Shown: positions 53,324 through 64,000 of the stretch, piece by piece
Layout: each line of letters starts with the position of its first letter
How positions within the stretch are numbered: position 1 is the first letter of the stretch
Assembly: GCA_004026145.2 (NCBI GenBank)
Contig: CP034985.2
Span: 5,479,481 to 5,543,480, forward strand
Direction: 5' to 3'
Source: Takifugu bimaculatus
Taxonomy: Eukaryota; Chordata; Actinopteri; Tetraodontiformes; Tetraodontidae
Length of the DNA stretch: 64,000 bases
Notes under the pieces: model-generated
What the model was told of the DNA's origin: nothing
Database searches by the model: none
What the model saw: the letters and a program-made list of their open reading frames with translations, nothing else
Made by a program: the position numbers and the translations under genes

Positions 53324-53651
53324 GTATTCACATAATAAAGAACTTCTTGATTTGATTCATCGTGTCTTCGGTCTTCTTCTTCAGTCATTATAACGTAACG
53401 ATAACAATAATCATTTGCCAACAATCCCCAAGACTTGGAACAGACTGGAGCCGAGCAAACAGAACTAAAGCTGACTGGGATGGTGGAACAGATCTGTTCA
53501 GGACAGGGACCCAGAATCTGGAGCAAGGAGGTTTTGGAAGTGGACATAACTCAGCTCTAACTGGGAGGGGGAACTCAGCTCGGAACTGGGGGGGTCATGC
53601 CTCCGGCCTAAAAAGGGAAGGAGAACACCAGAGGCTGCAGGCTGCTCTAAG
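53324..53651. repeat. Repeat block RB, copy 3
   Basis: Same block as 11133-11460, directly following the solo LTR target duplication. Confidence 0.8.
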
Positions 53652-54189
53652 AATCACACTCTGGACCCTAATTCTGTTGAAGCTGACAGCAAGAGGCAGG
53701 TGTGCAACCGCCTCCCAGACCTCCTGCTCACCGTGGACTGTCTTTTCAACGAGGGCAAACTCCTCAGCAGCAAACACAATAAAGCGGCTTACATGGAGAT
53801 CATCAAGCTCATCGCCACATCTTACCAGGGTTACGCTAATAAAGTAAAGATGGCACATTTCCTGCCACTGTCTCCTCTTAAATGCTTCTGTTTCACACTA
53901 ATCTTTGTCCTCCGTACTCCTGCCTGCTTTCTGGACATCACTCTTTATGGTAAGCCATGAACTCCTTACTCAGATAAATTCAGTCACTCTGGATGTAAAT
54001 ATTGAAACAACAGCATTTCTGTGGATGTTGACAGTCTTTAATCCATGTACTGCATCAAACAACTCTAATTTAGCTATTTTTCCACTTCATTTTAGGGTTG
54101 CCATTCAACAGAGGATGAAATTTGTGATTTTAGTTACTATTATAGCTGTATTTTTTGTTGTTGTGATTACTTCATTAGTACTTGTTTAA
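53652..54189 (+). pseudogene. HTF-B fragment 4
   Basis: A 5'-truncated second conserved exon (from 53652) and an intact terminal exon (54096-54189). The donor after YANK reads AATAAAGTAAAG instead of AATAAGGTAAAG, a last-exonic-base change that weakens it. It has no start exon or first domain. Confidence 0.72.
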
Positions 54190-54269
54190 CAGTTAGCTAA
54201 ACAGGTCACAGCTTCCCTTAAATGTGTGTAGATTAAAGGGAAAATGCTGCACACAAACCGTCATTAAAA

Positions 54270-54920
54270 CTGGAGCCACAACTGTCTCACAACTGTCTAG
54301 CCTGGCTCCTAGAAGTTTGATTCTCATTTGTTTCATGGTTCCTGAGCTAATCTAATCGTCCTCATTGTCTGTTCATGCCGCCCAGCCTGCTCCTCTTCCA
54401 TCCTGTTTCTTCTGCCGCCTGCGCCTCTTGTTATTTTTTTCCAAAATCTTTGACTGTACCGTAAATGTAACCTTGCTCCAACTCAAGCCAGTAGTGTGTA
54501 TCTGCTTTTGGGTTCTAGATTCGTGTCTGCAGTTCGCCACAGAAGGTTCCTGCTCCAGAACTGTGCGTCAGTTTCACTCCTGTTCTTCATCAGCTGGTGA
54601 CCAGGTGAGAATCTTCTCGTGCCTCATGTTAATAACTAAGTTATTGAAAGTGACTTCAACACCCTCTGCAGGAACCATCTCATCTGATACTCAGCAGAAC
54701 TTAAAGGTTGTTCAGTGTTTCCTTTTTAAATGTGTCTCTGCGGTTTTGCTGATCTCATCATGGCTGCAGTTGCTAAAAACACATCAAGCTCCTTGTTTTT
54801 GTGATTTTCTTCTTCACTGAGGTCTCTTTTACTGAGCAGTTCCTTCAGCTTCTGCCCTGGACTCCATCGTGCTGTTTATGGGACTGGCTGAACTCTTCCT
54901 CATGACTGTGATAACTGTTC
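54270..54920 (+). other. Duplicated block with possible membrane exon, copy 2
   Basis: Copy of 12030-12686, with the same SIVLFMGLAELFLMTVITVL reading frame ending at the following LTR-like element. Confidence 0.35.
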
Positions 54921-55296
54921 TGTTATGATCCTGTGTCTGATCTGTGTTTTTGTATTTTTTGTGCTCTGTTTGTCCACTAGGGGTCGTGGGGGACTCATCT
55001 GTTGTGCTGGCTGCCTCCACACCTGCAGCTAATCTGGTCTTTTGGCAGGCCTCTTAAGCAGCCGGCACCAGCCAGTACTCGTGGAAAACTGAGCTTTGAT
55101 TATTAGCGTTCCTGCGATTGACTGTGTTCCTTTTGTTTTAGGCCACCACCGTTCCGAGGAGCACTTCCTTGGGTTTGGCTTGGCACTTTGTTCACTGGCG
55201 TCACCATTGATAGCACGTGCACTGTGTAAATATTTTGTAAATAAACTGTAGATCACCGACGTGGCCTTTGTCTGTCTTCTTGGGTCCCTGATAACA
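54921..55296 (+). repeat. Solo LTR-like element, copy 2
   Basis: The element has TGTTAT and ATAACA ends and an AATAAA signal near its 3' end. It is 376 bp, about 11 bp longer than the copy at 12687 because of an extra TGTTTTTGTATTT-type stretch. No target duplication is recognised. Confidence 0.65.
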
Positions 55297-56096
55297 AAGT
55301 TTTATTGTCCTGTGCTCCTCCGTTAAACGTGTTGCTGGATCTCCTCACAATAGTTGACCTTCCACTGAACTCCAGATACGTAGGTCGGGTCTTTCCAGGC
55401 CACTTTAATCTCTTATCTGCAGAATCTCCTTCCTCTGGGTGGCTGAAGGCTTCTAGTTTTAGCTCTACATATTCAAACATCCCCTCTGATGCTGGTGCAC
55501 CTGTGGTGATTCTACAGTTGAGTCACTTAGAAAGTTGTTACTGATTAAAAGGAGAAGCTGCGCTTCATCGTGACGGTTCAGGTCAGGAGATGAAGATGAG
55601 CCCATACTGAGAATGAGGGAATGATACAGTTCTCAGTAGTTCCTCACAGCTCCGCTGCTGTCCACATTCATCACAAAACTCAATACATCAATAATAAACT
55701 GGGGGGAGGAAAAAATGAACTCAAATCTGTCGAAACCTTAAATGTTGTTTTTCATCAGCAACTATGTTGATATTTCACCCCATTAACATGAGAAGCAGTA
55801 AAGAAACTTGACTCTGTCTGGTTACATAAGACAACCATCACTTAAAACAAGACACATTTACTAAATCTAATTATATTTCAACTCTAACTCTACCCACGCT
55901 CAACTTCCTCTTTCTCTCAAAAGTGTGAAATGATGTCATGAAAAGTTGACCACAGATGGACACAAATTAGATGCATCGAACTTCTGCTAGTTGTTTGGGA
56001 AAATTAGCTTCACAATTCTCAACATCAGTTCAAAAGGGAGGCGACACTGTGGAAACCACAGAAAGCTGCTGCAGTTTCAGCACTAAAGGAAGTCAA
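55297..56096. other. Upstream flank of Ig receptor copy 3
   Basis: Homologous to 13052-13540 and 30673-31068, with an extra stretch (about 55787-55905) found also at 61625-61745. No gene is seen. Confidence 0.5.
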
Positions 56097-59054
56097 ATGA
56101 AGAGAAGTTCCAGAAGAAAAGGAGACGATAACATGATGGTCGCCTTCAAATGGATTCATGCTTTTATATTTCTAACATTCATGCTTCAATATTCAGGTGA
56201 GAAAACAGATTTAAATCTTCCCAATAAATAGCAGCATTTTAATTGTCTAACAATAAATGAACAGAAACAAAGACATTTTCTACCTGTGAACAGATTCTTG
56301 TTCTTTTTTTCACAGATGCCAACAGAAAATATCTGACTGCACATCAAGAAGTAACTTTGAGCTGTGAAAACCTGATAAAGGATCAGAAGAATTGTATCAA
56401 TACTACATGGTTTTTCAGTAATACATCAGCAGCAATCGAGCTGATTGGTCTTGGACAGATTAAATCTCATAAACCAGGCAGACTGAGTCTATCTGAGAAC
56501 TGTTCTCTGACCATCAAGAACCTCAGAGGTGAAGATTCAGGTCTTTATACCTGTCGCCAGTTTAACAGCTTAGGATCACAAACAGGTCCAGATGCTGCAA
56601 TTGATCTGTCTGTGGTCCCCAGTGAGTATTCCCATCACATAGTTTCATCTTCACCTTTGAACCACAACGATCATTTCAGTGAGGAAGATTGTGTTGCTGC
56701 TGTTGTTGCTCTGTTTGCTCATGTCTCTGTTCTCATGTTTGTTGTGTTCTGGTCTATTCTGTTGTGTTGTGTTCCATTCTCTTCTGTTGTGTTGTGTTGT
56801 GTTCTGTTCCATTCACTTCTGTTGTGTTGTGTTCTGTTGTCTTCTCTTCTCTTCTGTTCTGAAGCCACCATCACTACTACGGCATCAATATTTCGAGGAA
56901 CCACCTCAGCAACACCAACAACCCACCATATTTCTCAGAGCAAAGGTAACGACTCAACAATAACTTGTGTTTTAGTTTCTGGTTTGTGTTGATTTTATTT
57001 TCAGTCATCTGCATCCTGGAACATCTCCAGGGAAGCTTCTTCTCTCCACATCACCTGAGAGGGAACATTGGCTCTCTCAACTAAATTAATTGATGGTGAA
57101 AGACTTTGATCTGGACCAACAGAGAGGGAACAGCTTCTAAAATGTTCTGTGTCGTTTGGGACCCCGTGACACACAAACACAACTGTTCAAAGTCATGTTT
57201 TGTCATTGCTGCAGTTGCAAGTTTAATTCCAGAGTTTTGATTTGTGTCTGACACATTTTCTCCACTGAATGATGTTTTTAAATGTTGCTGTTGTTGGCTT
57301 TCTCTGTTTACTCAGGTTTGTCTCTTCTCTTCTCTTCTGAAGCCACCACCACCACTCCAGCAACAACCTCTGCAGATGGTAACTGTAAGAGAACATCCGT
57401 AACACAACATTAGCTTTTTTAATTTTCTGGTTCCTGCTGTGTTGGTAGTTTGTGTCTGTGTTGCAACCATTCTCCCTGGCAGTAAATCTTAAAAGCTTTT
57501 TTTAAATTTCCCTTTAAACGGTGCCGCATTAATAAGGAAGCTGCGTTTGTGGCACGAGCAGCAGATGAGGAGCTACGTGCTCAATAAAACCCAAACAGCT
57601 GCTATTGTTCTTGATTGGTCCCAGCACCTGAGACCATGATGCTGCTACACTGGTGGGTGGATGGATGGATGGGTGGATGGATGGGTGGGTGGATGGATGG
57701 ATGGGTGGATGGATGGGTGGATGGATGGGTGGATGGATGGATGGATGGACCAGTGATCATCCTACATCTCCACGGTATCTGACTGAGCGTTACCTTGACG
57801 ATGGTCAGGCTCACTGAGCAGTTCAGGAGAGGATGGATCAGTAACCTCGGCTCCACTCAACCCCTGTAGGGTGGACGTCCCGCTTGGAACGTCCTGCTTG
57901 GAACGTCCCGCTTGGACGTCCTGCAGCTGTTTGGATAAATAAACTTTGCAGCGCTGTAAGATTCATTGTTACGACAAAGACATGATCAACCATAACACAA
58001 ACTTTTCTTAGAACTAAATTGTCAGTGAAATATTTCTGATCCAAGCTGATTTTAAAAGGTTTGTTGTGGATAATTACTACAGGAACAACCAGAGGAACAA
58101 GCTAAAATAAAGAGGTGAAACACGACAAGAAAAACAACATGTTGGTTTGTGGTGATTTCACTTGAATCACCTGAATTCGATGAGATCATCGACTGTTATG
58201 GGCTGTCCCATTTCTCCCAGTTAAACCAATGCAGTCGTCTAAAGTCCTGTCCTGATGATGAAGAGGTCTTCCTCATATAATGATTATAGGCAGGTTACAG
58301 CCTAAAGAGGGTAGTCATGCACATTTATAATGGAAAATCCTTTAATAACCTTAAAGTCCATTAGTCCTTTTTCTACATAGTAACCAGTTTGGGGGATAAG
58401 ATCCAGATTCATTAATTATTATGTTGTATGAATGAGAACCAAATATCTCCATTATCTTCCAGATCTGTGGTGGCGGAACCTCTTTGCAGCAGCCGCTTTA
58501 GTTGTCCTCACCATCGGTTGCCTCACAGTTTTCATATATAAACGGAGAAAAGGCACTGGTAAGTTTCATGATGTTAATGAAATGTCAGTGTAGAATGATG
58601 TGCAAGTCCACAATAATCATAATCATAATGTGCCTTGGCGTCATTATGTTTCACCGGTTTTATCTAAAGTGTTCCACTAAGAACCCAACCAGCACCAAGA
58701 GCATAAACCTCATCTCTGTCCTCTCTTTAATGCTGTTGTTCCACTGTCGCCTGGGTTGATTTGGTTTAAAATATGTTCAGCCTTGGTTTTGGTACATAAC
58801 TGAATACATTTATAAAAGATTTAGGTTTATTCTTTTGATTTTTGACCCACCTTCATTATTTTCACATTTGTCCATGATGGATTTGAAGTCAACATCATCC
58901 ACCAAAGGAGTTCAAACAAAAAAGAATCAGTTTGTTTGGTTGTCAATTCTGTTTCGTTTTTTTTCTTCAGGTTTTTGCTGATGAAGGTGATCCCAATGTG
59001 ACCTACAGCACTGTGAGAATGTCAGCACCAACACAACCATCACAGCTCAAATAA
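56097..59054 (+). CDS. Ig-like ITIM receptor, copy 3
   Basis: The exons are 56097-56196, 56316-56621 (V-like Ig, Cys pair and DSGLYTC), 56865-56945 (stalk-1, acceptor GAAG intact), 57343-57378 (stalk-2), 58463-58558 (membrane, FAAAALVVLTIGCLTVFIY then KRRKGTG) and about 58987-59054 (GDPNVTYSTVRM, ITIM). This copy has both stalk acceptors and the GATGAAGGTGAT sequence that lets the last exon join in frame, so it is the best candidate for a complete receptor. The intron between Ig and stalk-1 has no stop in the Ig frame (56357-56992 is open), so intron retention would insert a hydrophobic Cys/Leu-rich segment. Confidence 0.8.
56740..56864. repeat. GTTGTGTT minisatellite, Ig copy 3
   Basis: A short array equivalent to 17090-17446. 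Confidence 0.85.
57653..57923. repeat. (GGAT)n array and 14-bp VNTR, Ig copy 3
   Basis: GGAT/GGGT repeats at 57653-57750; the 14-bp unit occurs about three times at 57877-57923. Confidence 0.9.
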
Positions 59055-59514
59055 TAGCAGCCAAGAACTTGTTTTTTTTGTTTGTCTGTTTTTATTTGTT
59101 TTATTTGTTCTTGTATGTGCAGAGGTTTTTTGTTAAGAAATGTTTTAATTCCTATATTGTATTACCTGTTAAATAAGTAAATGTAGTCCAAATATGTTTC
59201 ATTTAGAAGCATATTTTGGTTGATGAGCAAATAGGAGGCTGCATATTTAATAGAATTTCATTCATTTTTAATCGTTTTGATACTTTTTTCATTTTCTTCC
59301 TTTTTTCTTGTTCTTTTCAATGACACCTTTGGTTTTGTAGCATTAAATAACAAAGTGTGTTTACTGTAAGTATGAAATTAAAAGCTATTTCAAACAATGT
59401 TTCTCGGAGTCAACTCAGTGGTGAAGACTTTAAAGTATTATTTGTACAATTGGTGTTATTAATATCGGGGACGTTTTAATTCAACCCAAAATTAGGAGGC
59501 ACTTCTGCCACTGA

Positions 59515-59530
59515 CCAGCAGGGGGCACTA
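59515..59530 (+). promoter_or_regulatory. CTCF-like site, unit IV
   Basis: CCAGCAGGGGGCACTA, one base different from the other copies. The fabp7 it would separate from the Ig gene is absent here. Confidence 0.5.
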
Positions 59531-59823
59531 GAGCTCCTTCACCGATGCAGGTTTGCAGACAGCAGCTGTTGTTGCTGAGTAGAGCTCCAGCCTGCAGGTA
59601 TGATTAATGTCTGCATGCCCTGTTCTCAGATGAAGTACAGAGGAAATGAAGTTGTTCAAAAGAAGTGAATCAACAGGAGATCCTTCAAAAAACAAAGGTG
59701 CTAAAAAGAAAATGAGAAGAGGTGCAGATTTGAAGTATATTTCCTCAAAACTAAACCAAAACAAGATTTTGAATTTGGCAACTCGGTCAGTGGTATTTTA
59801 AAATTACTTTTATGATGCATTAC

Positions 59824-61622
59824 GGGCATGGGAAGAGTTCGGTGAGGCCATGGAGAACGACTTTCGGACGGCCTCGAAAAGGTTCTGGACCACCATCCGG
59901 CGTCTGAGGAAGGGGAAGCAGTGCACTGTCAACACTGTGTATAGTGGTGATGGTGTGCTGCTGACCTCAACTCGGGATGTTGTGGATCGGTGGAAGGAAT
60001 ACTTCGAGGACCTCCTCAATCCCACCAACACGCCTTCCAGTGAGGAAGTAGGGCCTGGGGACCTGGAGATGGGCTCTCGTATCTCCGGGGCTGAAGTTGC
60101 CGAGGTAGTCAAAAAACTCCTCGGTGGCAAGGCCCCGGGGGTGGATGAGATCCGCCCAGAGTCCCTTAAGGCTCTGGATGTTGTAGGGCTGTTGTGGTTG
60201 ACTCGACTCTGCAACATCGCGTGGACATCGGGGGCAGTGCCGCTGGATTGGCAGACCGGGGTGGTAGTCCCTCTTTTTAAGAAGGGGGACCGGAGGGTGT
60301 GTTCCAACTATAGGGGGATCACACTCCTCAGCCCCCCTGGTAAGGTCTATTCAGGGGTACTGGAGAGGAGGGTCCGCCGGATAGTCGAACCTCGGATTCA
60401 GGAGGAGCAATGTGGTTTTCGTCCTGGGCGTGGAACAGTGGACCAGCTCTACACCCTCAGCAGGGTCTTCGAGGGTGCATGGGAGTTTGCCCAACCAGTC
60501 CACATGTGTTTTGTGGACTTGGAGAAGGCATTCGACCGTGTCCCTCGGGGGTCCTGTGGGGGGTCCTCCGAGAGTATGGGGTGTCGGGCCCGCTGATACG
60601 GGCTGTCCGCTCCCTGTACGATCGGTGCCAGAGTTTGGTCCGAATTGCTGGCAGTAAGTCGAACCCGTTTCCGGTGAGGGTTGGTCTCCGCCAGGGCTGC
60701 CCTTTGTCACCGATTCTGTTCATAATTTTTATGGACAGAATTTCTAGGTGCAGTCATGGTGTTGAGGGGATCCGGTTTGGTGACCTCAGGATCGCGTCCC
60801 TGCTTTTTGCGGATGATGTGGTCCTGTTGGCTTCATCGGCCCGTGACCTCCAACTATCACTGGATCGGTTCGCCGCCGCCTGTGAAGCGGCTGGGATGAA
60901 AATCAGCACCTCCAAATCCGAGGCCATGGTTCTCGACCGGAAAAAGGTGGAGTGCCTTCTCCGGGTAAAGGAGGAGATCCTGCCCCAAGTGGAGGAGTTT
61001 AAGTACCTTGGGGTCTTGTTCACGAGTGAGGGAAGAATGGAGCGGGAGATCGACAGGCGGATCGGTGCGGCGTCCGCAGTAATGCGGACTCTGCACCGGT
61101 CCGTTGTGGTGAAGAGAGAGCTGAGTTGAAAGGCGAAGCTCTCGATTTACCGGTCGATCTTCGTTCCTACCCTCACCTATGGTCATGAGCTTTGGGTAAT
61201 GACCGAAAGAACAAGATCACGGGTACAAGCGGCTGAAATGAGCTTCCTCCGTAGGGTGGCTGGGCTCTCCCTTAGAGATAGGGTGAGAAGCTCTGCCATC
61301 TGGGTGGAGCTCGGAGTAGAGTCGCTGCTCCTCCGCATTGAGAGGAGCCAGATGGGGTGGCTTGGGCATCTAGTCAGGATGCCCCCTGGACGCCTCCCTG
61401 GTGAGGTGTTCAGGGCATGTCCCTCCGGTAGGAGACCCCCGGGGAGACCCAGGACACGTTGGAGAGACTATGTCTCTCGACTGGCCTGGGAACGCCTGGG
61501 GATCCCTCCGGATGAGCTGGAGGAGGTAGCTGGGGAGAGGGAAGTCTGGGCTTCGCTCCTTGGGCTGCTGCCCCCGCGACCCGACCCCGGATAAGTGGTA
61601 GAGAATGGATGGATGGATGGAT
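59824..61622 (+). mobile_element. RTE-clade LINE (Rex3-like), 5' truncated, at a unit breakpoint
   Basis: The element starts inside the coding region and ends in GGATGGATGGAT repeats, as RTE elements do. The left flank is fabp7-upstream sequence (homologous to 20391). The right flank is Ig-upstream sequence (homologous to 55787). So the element lies exactly where the fabp7 portion of the unit is missing. Confidence 0.85.
59850..61594 (+). pseudogene. RTE reverse transcriptase, interrupted
   Basis: RT motifs in order are GGKAPGVDEIRPESLK, NYRGITLLSPPGKVYS, CFVDLEKAFDRVPR, RQGCPLSPILFIIFMDRI, LLFADDVVLLAS (catalytic Asp pair) and EEFKYLGVLFTSEGRME. The C-terminal region has RRVAGLSLRDRVRS and a WLGHLVRMPPGRLPGEVFRA stretch. 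A frameshift at about 60560 separates the first part from the second, and TGA at 61127-61129 interrupts before a third segment (61199-61594). The endonuclease is absent. This copy is dead. Confidence 0.88.
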
Positions 61623-61940
61623 AAGATGAGAAGCAGTAAAGAAACTTGACTCTGTCTGGTTGCATAAATGATCAACCATCACTTAAAACAATAAGGGAAA
61701 TTTACTAAATCGCATTATATTTCAACTCTAACTCTACCCACGCTCAACTTCCTCTTTCTCTCAAAGGTGTGAAATGATGTCATGAAAAGCTGACCACAGA
61801 TGGACAAAAATTAGATGCATCGAACTTCTGCTAGTTGTTTTGGAAAATGAGCTTCACAATTCTCAACATCAGTTCAAAAGGGAGGCGACACTGTGGAAAC
61901 CATAGAAAGCTGCTGCAGTTTCAGCACTAAAGGAAGTCAA
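61623..61940. other. Upstream flank of Ig receptor copy 4
   Basis: Homologous to 55787-56096. No gene is seen. Confidence 0.5.
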
Positions 61941-64000
61941 ATGAAGAGACGTTCCAGAAGAAAAGGAAACGATAACATGATGGTCGCCTTCAACTGGATT
62001 CATGCTTTTATATTTCTAACATTCATGCTTCAATATTCAGGTGAGAATGAGTTCTAATGAAAACAGATTTAAATCTTCCCAATAAATAGCAGCATTTTAA
62101 TTGTCTAACAATAAATGAACAGAAACAAAGACATTTTCTACCTGTGAACAGATTCTTGTTCTTTTTTTCACAGATGCAAACAGAAAATATCTGACTGCAC
62201 ATCAAGAAGTAACTTTGAGCTGTGAAAACCTGATAAAGGATCAGAAGAATTGTATCTATACTACATGGATATTCAGTAATACATCAGCAACAATCGAGCT
62301 GATTAATCTTGGACAGATTAAATCTGATAAACCAGGCAGACTGAGTCTATCTGAGAACTGTTCTCTGATCATCAAGAACCTCAGAGGTGAAGATTCAGGT
62401 CTTTATACCTGTCGCCAGTTTAACAGCTTAGGATCACAAACAGGTCCAGATGCTGCAATTGATCTGTCTGTGGTCCCCAGTGAGTATTCCCATCACATAG
62501 TTTCATCTTCACCTGAACCACAACAATCATTTCAGTGAGGAAGATTGTGTTGCTGCTGTTGTTGCTCTGTTTGCTCATGTCTCTGTTCTCATGTTTGTTG
62601 TGTTGTGTTCTGATCTGTTCTATTCTGTTGTGTTGTGTTCACTTCTGTTGTGTTGTGTTGTGTTGTCTTCTTTTCTCTTCTGCTCTGTTCTGAAACCACC
62701 ATCACTACTACGGCATCAATATTTCCAGGAACCACCTCAGCAACACCAACAACCCACCATATTTCTCAGAGCAAAGGTAACGACTCAACAATAACTTGTG
62801 TTTTAGTTTCTGGTTTGTGTTGATTTTATTTTCAGTCATCTGCATCCTGGAACATCTCCAGGGAAGCTTCTTCTCTCCACATCACCTGAGAGGGAACATT
62901 GGCTCTCTCAACTAAATTAATTGATGGTGAAAGACTTTGATCTGGACCAACAGAGAGGGAACAGCTTCTAAAATGTTCTGTGTCGTTTGGGACCCCGTGA
63001 CACACAAACACAACTGTTCAAAGTCATGTTTTGTCATTGCTGCAGTTGCAAGTTTAATTCCAGACTTTTGATTTGTGTCTGACACATTTTCCCCACTGAA
63101 TGATGTTTTTAAATGTTGCTGTTGTTGGCTTTCTCTGTTTACTCAGGTTTGTCTCTTCTCTTCTCTTCTGAAGCCACCACCACCACTCCAGCAACAACCT
63201 CTGCAGATGGTAACTGTAAGAGAACATCCGTAACACAACATTAGCTTTTTTAATTTTCTGGTTCCTGCTGTGTTGGTAGTTTGTGTCTGTGTTGCAACCA
63301 TTCTCCCTGGCAGTAAATCTTAAAAGCTTTTTTTAAATTTCCCTTTAAACGGTGCCGCATTAATAAGGAAGCTGCGTTTGTGGCACGAGCAGCAGATGAG
63401 GAGCTACGTGCTCAATAAAACCCAAACAGCTGCTATTGTTCTTGACTGGTCCCAGCACCTGAGACCATGATGCTGCTACACTGGTGGATGGATGGATGGA
63501 CGGATGGATGGATGGGTGGATGGATGGAGGGATGGATGGACGGATGGACGATGGATGGGTGGATGGATGGATGGATGGAGGGATGGATGGACGGATGGAT
63601 GGATGGACGATGGATGGGTGGATGGATGGATGGATGGATGGATGGATGGACCAGTGATCATCCTACATCTCCACGGTATCTGACTGAGCGTTACCTTGAC
63701 GATGGTCAGGCTCACTGAGCAGTTCAGGAGAGGATGGATCAGTAACCTCGACCCCACTCAACCCCTGTAGGGTGGACGTCCCGCTTGGAACGTCCTGATT
63801 GGAACGTCCTGCTTGGAACGTCCTGCTTGGACGTCCTGCAGCTGTTTGGATAAATAAACTTTGCAGCGCTGTAAGATTCATTGTTACAACAAAGACATGA
63901 TCAACCATAACACAAACTTTTCTTAGAACTAAATTGTCAGTGAAATATTTCTGATCCAAGCTGATTTTAAAAGGTTTGTTGTGGATAATTACTACAGGAA
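61941..64000 (+). CDS. Ig-like receptor, copy 4, runs off the window
   Basis: The exons in the window are 61941-62040 (leader), 62174-62479 (V-like Ig, with CIYTTW replacing CINTTW, which removes one N-glycosylation site), 62696-62776 (stalk-1) and 63174-63209 (stalk-2). As in copy 1, the stalk-1 acceptor reads GAAA instead of GAAG, so in-frame skipping is predicted. The membrane and cytoplasmic exons lie beyond 64000. The leader carries an Asn for Lys change (FNWIHA). Confidence 0.75.
62595..62695. repeat. GTTGTGTT minisatellite, Ig copy 4
   Basis: Almost identical to the array of copy 2, which suggests copies 2 and 4 are closest here even though their acceptors differ. Confidence 0.85.
63484..63840. 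repeat. (GGAT)n array and 14-bp VNTR, Ig copy 4
   Basis: GGAT/GGAC array at 63484-63651 and four 14-bp units at 63777-63840. Confidence 0.9.

Overview
The window is vertebrate genomic DNA, almost certainly from a teleost fish. The support is split genes with GT-AG introns, recognisable exons of brain-type fatty acid binding protein (fabp7) and of ZNF512, a membrane-protein family I know only from fish, and a fish-like transposon mix (L1/Tx1, RTE, R2/NeSL-like, GalEa-like copia, Tc1, hAT, endogenous retrovirus). There are no bacterial-style operons, tRNAs, rRNAs or CRISPR arrays. A run of 100 N at 39403-39502 is an assembly gap.

Layout. Most of the window is one segmental duplication repeated about four times. 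The unit is: (i) members of an uncharacterised tail-anchored membrane family, here called HTF after its HHTFDP motif, with two branches, HTF-A and HTF-B; (ii) an Ig-like receptor with one V-like domain, Ser/Thr stalk exons, one transmembrane exon and a VxYxxV tyrosine motif; (iii) fabp7 exons 1-3 without exon 4; (iv) a fusion back into HTF-A sequence. Unit I is about 1-22057, unit II 22058-36498, unit III 36499-41646 (with the gap), and unit IV about 49189-64000. A non-duplicated island at 41647-48300 holds ZNF512 on the minus strand. It leads into the only HTF-B gene that keeps its 5' exons (48282-49545).

The HTF-A start exons are preceded by interferon-response-like motifs (GAAAGTGAAA), and an ISRE-like motif next to an AP-1 motif recurs in an internal intron. 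With the tandem expansion and the neighbouring ITIM-bearing receptors, this suggests an interferon-responsive immune multigene cluster. That is inference; no function is assigned to HTF.

Mobile elements date the duplications. One copia insertion is seen at the same target site as an empty site (11133), a solo LTR (53122-53323) and a 3'-truncated element (26135-30672) that itself carries a nested Tc1. The ERV, the copia element, ZNF512 and the fabp7 copies all end abruptly where they join repeat-unit sequence, which points to replication-based rearrangement or, for some junctions, assembly error.
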